This document shows, piece by piece, positions 1 to 10,548 of a DNA stretch of 64,000 bases; position 1 is the first letter of the stretch; the number at the start of each line of letters is the position of its first letter. The notes under the pieces were generated by a model that made no database searches, had not been told where the DNA came from, and saw only the letters and a list, made by a program, of their open reading frames with translations. This DNA is from Amycolatopsis nivea (lineage in GTDB: Bacteria; Actinomycetota; Actinomycetes; Mycobacteriales; Pseudonocardiaceae). Both the position numbers and the translations under genes were made by a program. The stretch spans positions 13,822-77,821 of the forward strand of contig NZ_SDLT01000033.1 in NCBI RefSeq assembly GCF_004522235.1, written 5' to 3'.

Positions 1-400
1 CTCCCCGCTTCGCCCGCACCCGCCGGTAACTCCAGATCAGCAACGCGAACAAGATCAAGCTGGACAGAATCAAACTCGTCCCCGTGCTCCACCCGCTCAG
101 CGGCAGCGACCGCACCGTCCCCCACACGATTCCCGCGGCCAGCAGCGCCAGACCGGCCAGCACCGAGCCGGCGATGCGCAGCGGCGAGGACACGCTCTCC
201 TCCGCGGCTTGCATCGCCCGCGTCCGCACCGGGTCGACAAATCGCTGCAGCGCCGGGAACTCCGACGCCAGCACCAGCAGTCCGGCGAGCACCAGCAGCA
301 ATCCCGGCCCCGGCAGCACGAGCAGCACGACCCCGACGATCACCAGCGCCCCGCCGACGACCGAGAGGAGCACCCGGCGCACTGGCTTGCCCAATCCCAT
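1..400 (-). CDS. PGPGW-family membrane protein (partial, C-terminus outside window)
   Basis: The reading frame runs open from an ATG at 398-400 to the window edge (133 codons seen). The N-terminal hydrophobic stretch (about residues 10-45) carries the turn PGPG at residues 30-33 between two membrane helices, the hallmark of the PGPGW putative transmembrane family. Two further hydrophobic segments follow and the visible end is basic (YRRVRAKRG). The family has no firmly assigned function; it is a small integral membrane protein. No strong ribosome site is visible before the ATG. It is divergent from the acetyltransferase gene that starts at 509. Confidence 0.75.
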   Translation of the reverse strand, partial: MGLGKPVRRVLLSVVGGALVIVGVVLLVLPGPGLLLVLAGLLVLASEFPALQRFVDPVRTRAMQAAEESVSSPLRIAGSVLAGLALLAAGIVWGTVRSLPLSGWSTGTSLILSSLILFALLIWSYRRVRAKRG

Positions 401-508
401 CGGGCCAGTGTGCCGCCGAGCTCGCGGTACTGCCAGCCGGACTGTCCATACTGGACCCGGCACCGCGCTGGCCGGTTTTTGTCGGTGCCGGGTGGTTAGC
501 TGCTCAGC

Positions 509-1165
509 GTGGTCGAATCACTACCTGACCTCATCCGCCGCTGGCAGGCGGGATGGGGTGCGTCCCGAGGATTCCGGCCCGCCGAGGAAAGCCGCGGCGG
601 GCTGCACGTCCTGCTCGAACAACCGGATCGGCATCGCGAGGTCGTCGCGTTGTCCGCCGAAACCGACGTCCTGCGCGGCCTCGCCGAAGAAGTCGCCGCG
701 GCAGAACGCCCGACCTGGCTGACCGTGCCGACAAATCGGCCGGAGGAAGTCGGAGCGATCGTGCGCGAGGCTGGGCTGAAGCTCCGCGACGCACGCGAAG
801 CGCTCATGACCATTCCCCTGCGCCGACATCCAGCGCGTCCAACTCCGCCGCCCTACACCAGTGCGACCACCGTGCACGGGCCGGTGTGCGAAACCGTGCT
901 GCGACATCCCGATTCGGGTGTCGCGGCGCGAGGAACCGTGGCCGTGGTCGGCACGGACGCGATCGCGGACCGGATCGAAACCGTCCCGGAGCATCGCCGC
1001 CGCGGTCTCGGCAGCGTGGTGATGAGTTCGCTCGCGGAAAACGCCATGGCACACGGCGCGACCACCGGAATCCTCGTCGCCACCGCGGACGGGCAACAGC
1101 TGTACTCGGCGCTGGGCTGGACCACGCGTGCCACCGTCCTCATCGCCCAGAGTCCGGCAGGCTGA
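509..1165 (+). CDS. GNAT family N-acetyltransferase
   Basis: A 218-residue protein with a C-terminal GNAT fold. The acetyl-CoA pyrophosphate-binding motif is visible as VPEHRRRGLGSVV (residues 159-171), followed by the typical helix and the closing strand YSALGW (199-204). The N-terminal ~100 residues look like the divergent first half seen in two-part GNAT proteins. The substrate cannot be told from sequence. The start is GTG at 509. The methyltransferase gene begins one base after its stop, so the two are probably cotranscribed. Confidence 0.8.
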   Translation: MVESLPDLIRRWQAGWGASRGFRPAEESRGGLHVLLEQPDRHREVVALSAETDVLRGLAEEVAAAERPTWLTVPTNRPEEVGAIVREAGLKLRDAREALMTIPLRRHPARPTPPPYTSATTVHGPVCETVLRHPDSGVAARGTVAVVGTDAIADRIETVPEHRRRGLGSVVMSSLAENAMAHGATTGILVATADGQQLYSALGWTTRATVLIAQSPAG

Positions 1166-1166
1166 C

Positions 1167-1787
1167 ATGGAATGGCTCGCCGACACCCGAACGTCCTACG
1201 ACACCGTGGCGGAGGACTACGCCACGTTCGTCCGCGACGCACTGGGCAAACAGCCGTATCTGCTTGCCGCGCTGCGGTTATTCGCCGAACAAGTCGACGA
1301 CGGCCCAGTCGCCGACATCGGTTGCGGCCCCGGCCAGGTCACCGCCCACCTCAACGGGCTCGGCGTGGCCGCCTACGGCTTCGACCTCTCCCCCGGCATG
1401 ATCGAGGTGGCCCGGCGCGACTATCCGGAGCTGCCGTTCGAGGTCGGTTCGATGACCGATCCGCTGCCGGCCGCGTCGCTGGCCGGGATCGTGGCGTGGC
1501 AGTCGGTCATCCACCTGCCCGACGAGCTGCTCCCGGCCGTCCTCGCGAACTTCCAGCAAGCGCTGCGTCCCGGCGGATTGCTTCAACTGCTCTTCCACGT
1601 CGGCGACGAGACGCGGCTGAAAACCGAGGGCTACGGCGGCCACCCGATGAACGTCCAGGTGCACCGCCGCCCACGAGAACGCATGACGACGTGGCTGCGC
1701 GACGCCGGGTTCACCGTCGAGGCCGAACTGGTCCTCAACCCGGAAACCCCGGTGCCGCAGGCACTTTTGACCGCCAGGAGCCGTTAG
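1167..1787 (+). CDS. Class I SAM-dependent methyltransferase
   Basis: A 206-residue Rossmann-fold methyltransferase. Motif I is ADIGCGPGQVTAHL (from residue 49), followed by the acidic ribose contact in YGFDLSPGMI, a motif IV region and a post-IV segment RPGGLLQLLFH. This is the ubiE/Methyltransf_11 pattern for small-molecule acceptors; the acceptor is unknown. I chose ATG 1167 because it lies right after the upstream stop and gives a natural N-terminus; a longer frame from 1128 would overlap the acetyltransferase. The 3' end overlaps the convergent flavin reductase by 4 bases. Confidence 0.85.
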   Translation: MEWLADTRTSYDTVAEDYATFVRDALGKQPYLLAALRLFAEQVDDGPVADIGCGPGQVTAHLNGLGVAAYGFDLSPGMIEVARRDYPELPFEVGSMTDPLPAASLAGIVAWQSVIHLPDELLPAVLANFQQALRPGGLLQLLFHVGDETRLKTEGYGGHPMNVQVHRRPRERMTTWLRDAGFTVEAELVLNPETPVPQALLTARSR

Positions 1788-2389
1788 TGACCAGCCAGCA
1801 ACTGCTCGAACGACACCGACGCGTACTCGTCGTCCGGCTTCGCCTCAGGCGCCGCTGCCACCAGCTGCGCCAGCTCGCGGCCAGCCCGCTCCACGCGCTG
1901 TTGCAACGCACCCGTCGCCTCGACGCTGCCCCAGTCCGACGACGCGGCGTACACGCCTGTCGCAACCACGGTCGCGCGAAGGTAGGCGAAGAGCGGCCGC
2001 AGCGCGAAGTCGAGCGCGAGCGAATGCCGTTCGGTACCGCCCGTCGCGGCGAGCAGCACCGGCTTGCCGTCGAGCGCTTCCTTGTCCAGCACGTCGAAGA
2101 ACGATTTGAACAGCCCGCTGTAGGAAGCGGTGAACACCGGCGTCACGGCGATCAAGCCGTCCGCGCGAGTCACGGTGTCGATCACTTCCCGCAGCTGGGG
2201 GCTGGGAAACCCGGTGAGCATGTTGTTGGTGATGTCCACCGCGATGTCGCGGAGTTCGAACACCTTCACCGTCACGTCGTCGTCGACGAGAGCGGCGCGG
2301 GTGGCCTCGGCCAGCCGGTCGGCCAGCAGCCGCGTCGACGACGGCTGGCTCAACCCCGCGGTGACCACGGCGATAGTGCGTGCAGTCAT
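1784..2389 (-). CDS. NADPH-dependent FMN reductase, CE1759 type
   Basis: A 201-residue flavodoxin-like flavin reductase. The N-terminal strand IAVVTAGLSQPSSTRLLAD matches the FMN phosphate loop, and TPVFTASYSGLFKSFFD (around 93-109) is the second flavin contact typical of the SsuE/CE1759 group. It sits directly downstream of a luciferase-like monooxygenase (30-base gap, same strand), so it most likely supplies reduced FMN to that enzyme, forming a two-component monooxygenase. The substrate is unknown. It ends convergently with the methyltransferase gene. Confidence 0.85.
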   Translation of the reverse strand: MTARTIAVVTAGLSQPSSTRLLADRLAEATRAALVDDDVTVKVFELRDIAVDITNNMLTGFPSPQLREVIDTVTRADGLIAVTPVFTASYSGLFKSFFDVLDKEALDGKPVLLAATGGTERHSLALDFALRPLFAYLRATVVATGVYAASSDWGSVEATGALQQRVERAGRELAQLVAAAPEAKPDDEYASVSFEQLLAGH

Positions 2390-2419
2390 GACCTCTCCAC
2401 TCGATCCGGGGTACCTGGG

Positions 2420-3505
2420 TCAGGCGTTGACAGCCTGGGCTGCCTTGAGCGATTCGTGCGTGGGCGCGTCCGGCACGTGCGCCGGGCGCTTCGCGTCCAG
2501 TTCCTTGCGCAGCACCGGCACGACCTCCTCGCCGAGCAGGTCGAGCTGCTCCAGCACGGTCTTCAGCGGCAGCCCGGCGTGGTCCATCAGGAACAGCTGG
2601 CGCTGGTAGTCGCCGAAGTGCTCGCGGAAGGTCAGCGTCTTGTCGATGACCTCCTGCGGGCTGCCGACGGTCAGCGGCGTCTGCTCGGTGAAGTCCTCCA
2701 GCGACGGACCGTGCCCGTACACCGGCGCGTTGTCAAAGTACGGCCGGAACTCGTTCCACGCGTCCTGCGACTTCGGCCGGATGAACGCCTGCCCGCCGAG
2801 CCCGACGATGGCCTGGTCGGCCTTGCCGTGCCCGTAGTGCTCGAAGCGCTGCCGGTAGAACGCGATCAGCTGCTGGAAGTGCGAGGTCGGCCAGAAGATG
2901 TGGTTCGCGAAGAACCCGTCGCCGTAGTAGGCGGCCTGTTCGGCGATCTCCGGGCTGCGGATCGAACCGTGCCACACGAAGGGCGGCACGCCGTCGAGCG
3001 GGCGCGGCGTCGAGGTGAAGCCCTGAAGCGGGGTGCGGAACTTGCCCTGCCAGTCGACGACCTCCTCGCGCCAGAGCTGGTGCAGCAGCGCGTAGTTCTC
3101 GACGGCCAGCGGGATGCCCTCGCGGATGTCCTTGCCGAACCACGGGTAGACCGGGCCGGTGTTGCCGCGGCCCATCATGAGGTCGAGCCGCCCGTCGGCG
3201 AGGTGCTGCAGCATGGCGTAGTCCTCGGCGAGGCGCACCGGGTCGTTGGTGGTGATGAGGGTGGTCGACGTCGAGAGGACGATCTTCTCCGTCCGCGCCG
3301 CGATGTTCGAAAGCAGCACCGTGGGGTTCGCCGGCGCGGCGAACGGCGGGTTGTGGTGCTCTCCGACGGCGAAGACGTCGAGACCGACTTCTTCGGCCTT
3401 GAGCGCGATCTTGACCATCGCCTTGATGCGCTCGTGCTCCGAGGGCGTGACGCCCGTGGTGGGGTCGGTCGTGACGTCGCCCACCGAGAAGATTCCGAAC
3501 TGCAT
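2420..3505 (-). CDS. LLM-class FMN-dependent monooxygenase, CE1758 type
   Basis: A 361-residue bacterial-luciferase-like TIM-barrel oxidoreductase. Recognisable segments are FAVGEHH near residue 46, the STSTTLITTNDPVRLAEDYA segment (~80-97) and GRGNTGPVY with the flavin-binding region. It would use reduced FMN and oxygen to oxidise an unknown organic substrate. The next gene on the strand encodes its probable FMN reductase partner. Its promoter lies in the 241-base gap shared with the divergent parE gene. Confidence 0.88.
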   Translation of the reverse strand: MQFGIFSVGDVTTDPTTGVTPSEHERIKAMVKIALKAEEVGLDVFAVGEHHNPPFAAPANPTVLLSNIAARTEKIVLSTSTTLITTNDPVRLAEDYAMLQHLADGRLDLMMGRGNTGPVYPWFGKDIREGIPLAVENYALLHQLWREEVVDWQGKFRTPLQGFTSTPRPLDGVPPFVWHGSIRSPEIAEQAAYYGDGFFANHIFWPTSHFQQLIAFYRQRFEHYGHGKADQAIVGLGGQAFIRPKSQDAWNEFRPYFDNAPVYGHGPSLEDFTEQTPLTVGSPQEVIDKTLTFREHFGDYQRQLFLMDHAGLPLKTVLEQLDLLGEEVVPVLRKELDAKRPAHVPDAPTHESLKAAQAVNA

Positions 3506-3746
3506 GACCGCTCCCTAGCCGGTTGCTTCGTACCTTGCTTGTCGGCACAACTACTCGCGTGGAAGATGTATTCCTACGGGACTATACCGGTGACCTGGGA
3601 CACGCTTCCGGACGCCGTCGGAGGCGCAGCGGCCAGTTCCTGTCAGGGGGTGCGGATATCCTGCAGTACGGTGACGGCCCGGGGCCCCTGCTCCGGCCAC
3701 CTGTTTGCCCACCGAACAGCACGCCTCGATCCGGGAGAACGACCTC

Positions 3747-5798
<2,052 letters not shown>

Positions 5799-5830
5799 GT
5801 TTTCCGTTCGTTCCCAAGGAGTTGTGAGCC

Positions 5831-8800
5831 ATGGCTCGCCGTAGCAAGACCCCGGTGACCCGGGTCGACCCGAGCGCGTTCGACTCGCCGGGCGCACAGG
5901 TCTTCGACAACCCGCTGAAGACGGAGATCGAAGACTCGTACCTGGAGTACGCGTACTCGGTGATCCACTCCCGCGCCCTCCCGGACGCACGGGACGGCCT
6001 GAAACCGGTACACCGCCGAATCCTGTTCTCGATGAACGAGAACGGCTACCGCCCGACACACGCGTACGTGAAGTCGTCACGCGTGGTCGGCGACGTGATG
6101 GGCAAGTACCATCCACACGGCGACACGGCGATTTACGACGCGATGGTCCGGCTGGCGCAGGACTTCTCGATGAACGCCCCGCTGATCGACGGGCACGGAA
6201 ACTTCGGGTCCCCAGACGACGGACCGGCCGCGAGCCGGTACTGCCTGACCGGCGACACCCGGATCCGCCTGGCGGACGGCTCCAGCCCGCGCATCGCCGA
6301 CGTGGTGAACCTGCCCGCCGATTCCGAAGCCGACGCCGACTTCGAGGTGCTCGACAAGGACGGCAAGGCAGTCCAGGTCGACAAGGTCTTCAACTCGGGC
6401 GCGCACCCGACCGTCCAGATCCGCACCAAGTCCGGCTTTTCCCTCCGGGGCAGCGAAAACCACCCGGTGCTGTGCTTGGAAGCGCCGATGGGCGTGCCGA
6501 TGTTCCAGTGGCGGCAGCTCGACGAGGTCAAACCGGGAACCGTCGTTTGTCTTGCCCGCAACGCGTGGACGCAGGTGGTCCCGACCTCGCGCGAGTACAA
6601 CCTCGGCGTCCTCGCCGGGGCTTGGGTGTCCGAAGGGTTCGCGAGCGAGAACCGCGCCGGCTTCAACAACACCGACGAGCATTTCTTCGGCGAGGTCCTG
6701 CACGCTTACGACCAGGTGGTCGGAGGCAAGCGCTACGTGTCGGAACGCACGACGCGACGAGACCGCAAGCGGATCCGCGAACTTGACATCCAGGACTACT
6801 CCGGAGCGATGGACGCCTTCCGGGCCAGCCCGCTGGCCGAGTTCATCGGCCATCAGGCCCGGGACAAGGTCGTCCCGGAGTTCGTCTGGAACGCTGGCCC
6901 CGGCGTGAAACGCGCGTTCCTGATGGCCGCGTTCGAGGGAGACGGCGGTTGCCGGGTCGCCGTCGACGGCTTCACTGTCCAGTACTCGAGCTACAGCCCG
7001 CGGCTCGCCGCTCAGCTTCAGGAAATGCTCGCCGAATTCGGTGTCATCGCCACGCACCGGCAGTACACCCGGCCCAACGGTTCGATCGAGCACCGCCTTG
7101 TGGTGTCCGGCCTGCGCAACGTCCGCGCGTTCGCTGAGCGTGTCGGCTTCCTCAAGTCGAAGCAGGCGAGGCTGCGGCAACTCCTGCAGCGGTCCGTATT
7201 GCGCACGCACCGGCTCAGTTCGGACAAGGTGCCCTTCGTCGCCGATTACGTGCGCGGCGCGCTCGACTTCGACCGTCGTGGCAGCGGCCGGAAATGGCTC
7301 ACCCAGCACAACTTCGACCGCATCGAACGGTGGGAAACCGAGCGGCTCCGGATCATCGATCGCATCAAGGACACCGAGGTCCTCGCGACGATCCTGCCGA
7401 TCATGGACTCTGGCTACCGGTTCGAAGAGGTCGTAGACGCGACCGCGGCCGAACCCGCCGAGGTCTATTCGGTGCGGGTGACCACCGAGGACCACTCGTT
7501 CCTGGCCGGTGGTTTCGTCAACCACAACACCGAAGCCCGGATGTCGAACGAAGCGATGCTGCTCGTCGGCGAACTCGGCGAGGACACCGTCGACTTCCGG
7601 CCGAACTACGACGGTTCGCTCGAGGAACCGTCGGTGTTGCCTGCGGCGTATCCGAACCTGCTGGTCAACGGCACGTCCGGGATCGCGGTCGGCATGGCGA
7701 CCAACATGATCCCGCACAACCTCGGCGAGGTGATCGGCGCCGCGCGGTGGCTGATCAACCATCCGAACGCCACGCTCGACAAGCTGATGGAGTACGTCCC
7801 CGGCCCCGACCTGCCCACCGGCGGCAGTCTGCTGGGCCTGGACGAGGTCCGCAAGGCCTACGAAACCGGCCGCGGCGTGGTCCGGATGCGCGCGAACGTC
7901 GAGACCGGCCCGCTGGAAGGCAGCCGCGGCCGGCAGGCGATCACGGTCACCGAACTGCCGTACGGCGTCGGTCCGGAGAAGGTGATCGAGAAGATCACCG
8001 ACGAGGTCAACAAGTCCAAGCGGCTCACCGGAATCGCGGACGTCAAGGACCTCACCGACCGCGAGAACGGCACGCGGCTCGTCATCGAGTGCAAGGTGGG
8101 CGTCAACCCGCAGGCGCTGCTGGCGGATCTCTACCGCCTCACGCCGCTGGAGCAGTCGTTCGGCATCAACAACCTGGTGCTCGTCGACGGCCAGCCGCAG
8201 ACGCTCGGCCTGAAGGCGCTGCTGGAAGTCTTCCTGAAGCACCGCTACGAGGTCGTCACGCGGCGCACGCGCTACCGCCGCCGCAAGCGCGAAGAGCGCC
8301 TGCACCTGGTGGACGGTCTGCTGATCGCGCTGCTGAACATCGACAAGGTCATCCGGCTGATCCGCGAAAGCGAAAACGCGGCCGCCGCGAAGGACGGCCT
8401 GATGACGAAGTTCAAGCTGTCCGAGATCCAGGCGACCTACATCCTGGACACCCCGCTGCGCCGCCTCACGAAGTACGACCGCCTGGAACTGGAAAACGAG
8501 CAGGACAAGCTGCGCGCGGAAATCGCCGAGCTGACCACGATCCTCGAGGACGAGTCGGTCCTGAAGAAGCTCGTGTCGACGGAACTGGCGAAGATCGCCA
8601 AGGACTTCCCCACCGACCGCCGCACCCGCCTGATCGACGGCGACCTGAAGGAAGTCCTGGCCGCGTCGAAGCCGTCCGGCCCGCTCGAGGTGGCGGACGA
8701 CCCGTGCCAGGTGATCCTGTCGGCGACCGGACTGGTCGCCCGCACCGCAGCGGAATCCGAAGAGGCGTCGGAAGTCCGCCGCCGAAACGGCCGCGTAAAA

Positions 8801-9607
8801 CACGATGCCGTGTCAGCCGTCGTGCACACCACCGCACGCGGCCAGGTGCTGCTGCTGACCAGCCGAGGCCGCGCGTTCAAGACGGACGTGCTGCCCCTGC
8901 CAGTGCTCCCAGAACAAGCAGGCACAGTCTCGTTGCGCGGCGGTATGGCAGCGAAAGAGCTGGTACCGCTGGAAAAGGGTGAACGCGTCGTAGGAATCGC
9001 CCCACTGGGCGAACAAGCAGGCGACTCACCAGGCCTGGCCATCGGCACACGCGGCGGCGTAGTGAAGGTGTGTGCCCCGGATTGGCCCGTGCGCTCGGAC
9101 GAATTCGAAGTCATCAGCCTCAAGGATGGTGACGAGATCGTAGGCGCGACCTGGCTGACCGACGGAAACGAAACCCTGGCGTTCATCTCGTCCGACTCGT
9201 CCCTGCTGCGCTTCGCCGCGAGCCTGATCCGCCCGCAAGGCACCAAGAGCGGCGGCATGGCAGGCGTGAAACTGTCCGCAAACGCCACCGCGATCTTCTT
9301 CGGCGCCATCCGCACCGACGACGAAGAACACGGCGAACCCATGGTCGTGACGGCAACGGGCCAGAGCGTCAAGGTGACACCCTTCAGCGAATACCCAGCG
9401 AAGGGCCGAGCCACCGGCGGCGTGCGAACCCACCGTTTCCTCAAGGGAGAAACCGAAGTCCAGGTCGCCTGGGTAGGCCCCCGCCCAGCAGGCGCGAGCC
9501 GCACCGGAGACCCAGTAGAACTCCCAGAAATCGACCTCCGCCGAGACGGCTCGGGCCACGCCCACCCAGGCCCAGAAGTAGTAGGCCACCTCATCGAACG
9601 CGGCTAA
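5831..9607 (+). CDS. parC: Topoisomerase IV subunit A (ParC type) interrupted by an intein
   Basis: A 1258-residue precursor. Removing the in-frame 429-residue intein leaves about 829 residues, the normal size. The N-extein has RALPDARDGLKPVHRRIL and KSSRVVGDVMGKYHPHGD, the winged-helix DNA-gate region, and ends at Tyr137 in PAASRY; the C-extein resumes with TEARMS. Tyr137 aligns with the tyrosine that forms the covalent DNA link in GyrA/ParC, so the enzyme cannot be active before splicing. The coiled-coil arm and beta-pinwheel C-terminal domain follow. GGAG lies 7-10 bases before the ATG. Codon use changes near the 3' end (from about 8.75 kb), with many A-ending codons. Confidence 0.93.
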   Translation: MARRSKTPVTRVDPSAFDSPGAQVFDNPLKTEIEDSYLEYAYSVIHSRALPDARDGLKPVHRRILFSMNENGYRPTHAYVKSSRVVGDVMGKYHPHGDTAIYDAMVRLAQDFSMNAPLIDGHGNFGSPDDGPAASRYCLTGDTRIRLADGSSPRIADVVNLPADSEADADFEVLDKDGKAVQVDKVFNSGAHPTVQIRTKSGFSLRGSENHPVLCLEAPMGVPMFQWRQLDEVKPGTVVCLARNAWTQVVPTSREYNLGVLAGAWVSEGFASENRAGFNNTDEHFFGEVLHAYDQVVGGKRYVSERTTRRDRKRIRELDIQDYSGAMDAFRASPLAEFIGHQARDKVVPEFVWNAGPGVKRAFLMAAFEGDGGCRVAVDGFTVQYSSYSPRLAAQLQEMLAEFGVIATHRQYTRPNGSIEHRLVVSGLRNVRAFAERVGFLKSKQARLRQLLQRSVLRTHRLSSDKVPFVADYVRGALDFDRRGSGRKWLTQHNFDRIERWETERLRIIDRIKDTEVLATILPIMDSGYRFEEVVDATAAEPAEVYSVRVTTEDHSFLAGGFVNHNTEARMSNEAMLLVGELGEDTVDFRPNYDGSLEEPSVLPAAYPNLLVNGTSGIAVGMATNMIPHNLGEVIGAARWLINHPNATLDKLMEYVPGPDLPTGGSLLGLDEVRKAYETGRGVVRMRANVETGPLEGSRGRQAITVTELPYGVGPEKVIEKITDEVNKSKRLTGIADVKDLTDRENGTRLVIECKVGVNPQALLADLYRLTPLEQSFGINNLVLVDGQPQTLGLKALLEVFLKHRYEVVTRRTRYRRRKREERLHLVDGLLIALLNIDKVIRLIRESENAAAAKDGLMTKFKLSEIQATYILDTPLRRLTKYDRLELENEQDKLRAEIAELTTILEDESVLKKLVSTELAKIAKDFPTDRRTRLIDGDLKEVLAASKPSGPLEVADDPCQVILSATGLVARTAAESEEASEVRRRNGRVKHDAVSAVVHTTARGQVLLLTSRGRAFKTDVLPLPVLPEQAGTVSLRGGMAAKELVPLEKGERVVGIAPLGEQAGDSPGLAIGTRGGVVKVCAPDWPVRSDEFEVISLKDGDEIVGATWLTDGNETLAFISSDSSLLRFAASLIRPQGTKSGGMAGVKLSANATAIFFGAIRTDDEEHGEPMVVTATGQSVKVTPFSEYPAKGRATGGVRTHRFLKGETEVQVAWVGPRPAGASRTGDPVELPEIDLRRDGSGHAHPGPEVVGHLIERG
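6242..7528 (+). mobile_element. Intein with LAGLIDADG homing endonuclease, at the ParC catalytic tyrosine
   Basis: Codons 138-566 of parC. The intein opens with Cys1 (CLTGDTRIRLADG, block A), has a block B SENHPVLC at intein residues 71-78, a block F VYSVRVTTEDHSFLAGGF near the end, and closes with His-Asn before Thr+1 of the host. The central part has two dodecapeptide motifs, LAGAWVSEG (124-132) and LMAAFEGDG (227-235), each keeping its catalytic acid (E131, D234), so the endonuclease looks intact. The same Tyr/Thr insertion point is used by inteins in mycobacterial GyrA, so this looks like an allelic intein living in the paralogue. Base composition resembles the host gene. Confidence 0.95.
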
Positions 9608-9616
9608 CACCAGTAC

Positions 9617-9663
9617 GTGAGGGGAACCCTGAGGGAATCAGAGTTCCTCAGGGTTCCCCTCAC
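9617..9663. terminator. Perfect 18-bp stem-loop after parC
   Basis: Arms GTGAGGGGAACCCTGAGG and its exact complement enclose an 11-base loop, starting 10 bases after the parC stop. There is no T run, as is common in high-GC genomes. It sits where a terminator is expected between the convergent parC and YbaB-like genes. Confidence 0.6.
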
Positions 9664-9865
9664 TCACCCAGCCCACCCCCAATTCGGCGGGGACAGGCAC
9701 ATTAATTTCTCTCAGCAGTTCAACAAGCAACGAATCCGCCGCACCAGCATTCACCACAACAACGCAAAGCCCTAAACCGGCAGCGATGCCCCCAACGAGC
9801 GAGGCACCCACCCCACCCCCAACCCCGATACGAAGCCAAAAACACGGCGCGGGGGTGCTTGTCAA
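9638..9865 (-). pseudogene. Small unassigned ORF or gene remnant
   Basis: A 75-codon frame on the minus strand that reads like a protein rather than noise: a glycine-rich segment GVGGGVGASLVGGIAAGL, a hydrophobic strand CVVVVNAG, then an amphipathic end LLVELLREINVPVPAELG. Many codons end in T (GTT, GCT, GGT), the same unusual use as the next genes upstream on that strand. However, its start lies inside one hairpin and its end overlaps the parC stem-loop, so it may be a remnant of a longer gene. I do not recognise the family. Confidence 0.25.
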
Positions 9866-9902
9866 GGCATCTTTCCCGCCTTGACAAGCACCCCCGCGCC
9901 GT
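9844..9902. terminator. Long perfect stem-loop in the parC / YbaB-like convergent gap
   Basis: Arms of about 25 bases (core GCGCGGGGGTGCTTGTCAAG and its complement) enclose a 9-base loop. It lies in the 434-base gap between convergent genes and would act on transcripts from either side. Apart from the two stem-loops, the low-confidence ORF at 9638-9865 and a short GC-rich run near 9941-9967, I see nothing else in this gap. Confidence 0.55.
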
Positions 9903-10041
9903 AGTCACAATCAAGCTTCGGGGTGCCCCACGCAACCACCACCCCCGAAGGGGGCGTCAGCCCCCGCCACTAAACGGACCTACCCGTCAGAAGCAGAAGC
10001 CCACAGCGTCGCAACTCACCAAATACCGAAGCCGCAACCAC

Positions 10042-10548
10042 TCACCGATCCGACCGCAACGAAGCGGGATCAAAGTCCTCCCACTCATCCTCACCAGACT
10101 CAACCGAAGCGGAAGCAGGAGCAGCGACAGGAGCAGGAAACCGCCTCTCCCCAACCCTCTCCGCCCTCAACCGCTGAAACTCCTCCACCGTCATCCCAGG
10201 ATCATCATCCGAAGACCGAGCCGGAGCCGCCCGCCCAGACAAGGCTTCGACAAGCAACCCAGCCTCCTCCCCCAACAACAACCCCACCCGGTTGTAGCAA
10301 TCCTGCTCAGCCTCAGCCATCGCAACCCGCACAACCTCAAGCACCAACGCCGAAACCCGAGAAGGATCCGCCGACGCCAACGAAGGCGCAAGCCACAACC
10401 GCTTCAACGCCCCCAACGCATCCACAGTCACCTCAACCGACCCATCCAACGCATGAGCCGACCCCCGAGCCTCCCCCATCAACGAAGCGACCTGCCCCAA
10501 AGCGGCCTCGCGAGAACGAGCCAGCGAAATAAGCTCCCGAGTGTTCAC
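10042..10548 (-). CDS. YbaB/EbfC-family-like protein (second copy)
   Basis: A 168-residue protein. Residues ~1-95 fit the YbaB/EbfC fold: a helix with SREAALGQVASLMGEARGSA, a strand pair SVEVTVDALGALKRLWLAP and a long C-terminal helix. In actinobacteria, divergent YbaB proteins of this type accompany type VII secretion-related gene sets; their role is unknown. The C-terminal ~70 residues are low-complexity and acidic (DEWEDFDPASL). The GTG start overlaps the stop of the upstream YbaB-like gene (GTGA), so translation is coupled. Many codons end in T, unlike most of the window. Confidence 0.65.
   Translation of the reverse strand: MNTRELISLARSREAALGQVASLMGEARGSAHALDGSVEVTVDALGALKRLWLAPSLASADPSRVSALVLEVVRVAMAEAEQDCYNRVGLLLGEEAGLLVEALSGRAAPARSSDDDPGMTVEEFQRLRAERVGERRFPAPVAAPASASVESGEDEWEDFDPASLRSDR

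Noticed and set aside
6242..7528. Possibility that the parC insert is a sequencing chimera or group I intron
   Set aside because: The insert is in frame, begins with Cys, ends His-Asn before Thr and carries all intein blocks, so protein splicing explains it fully.
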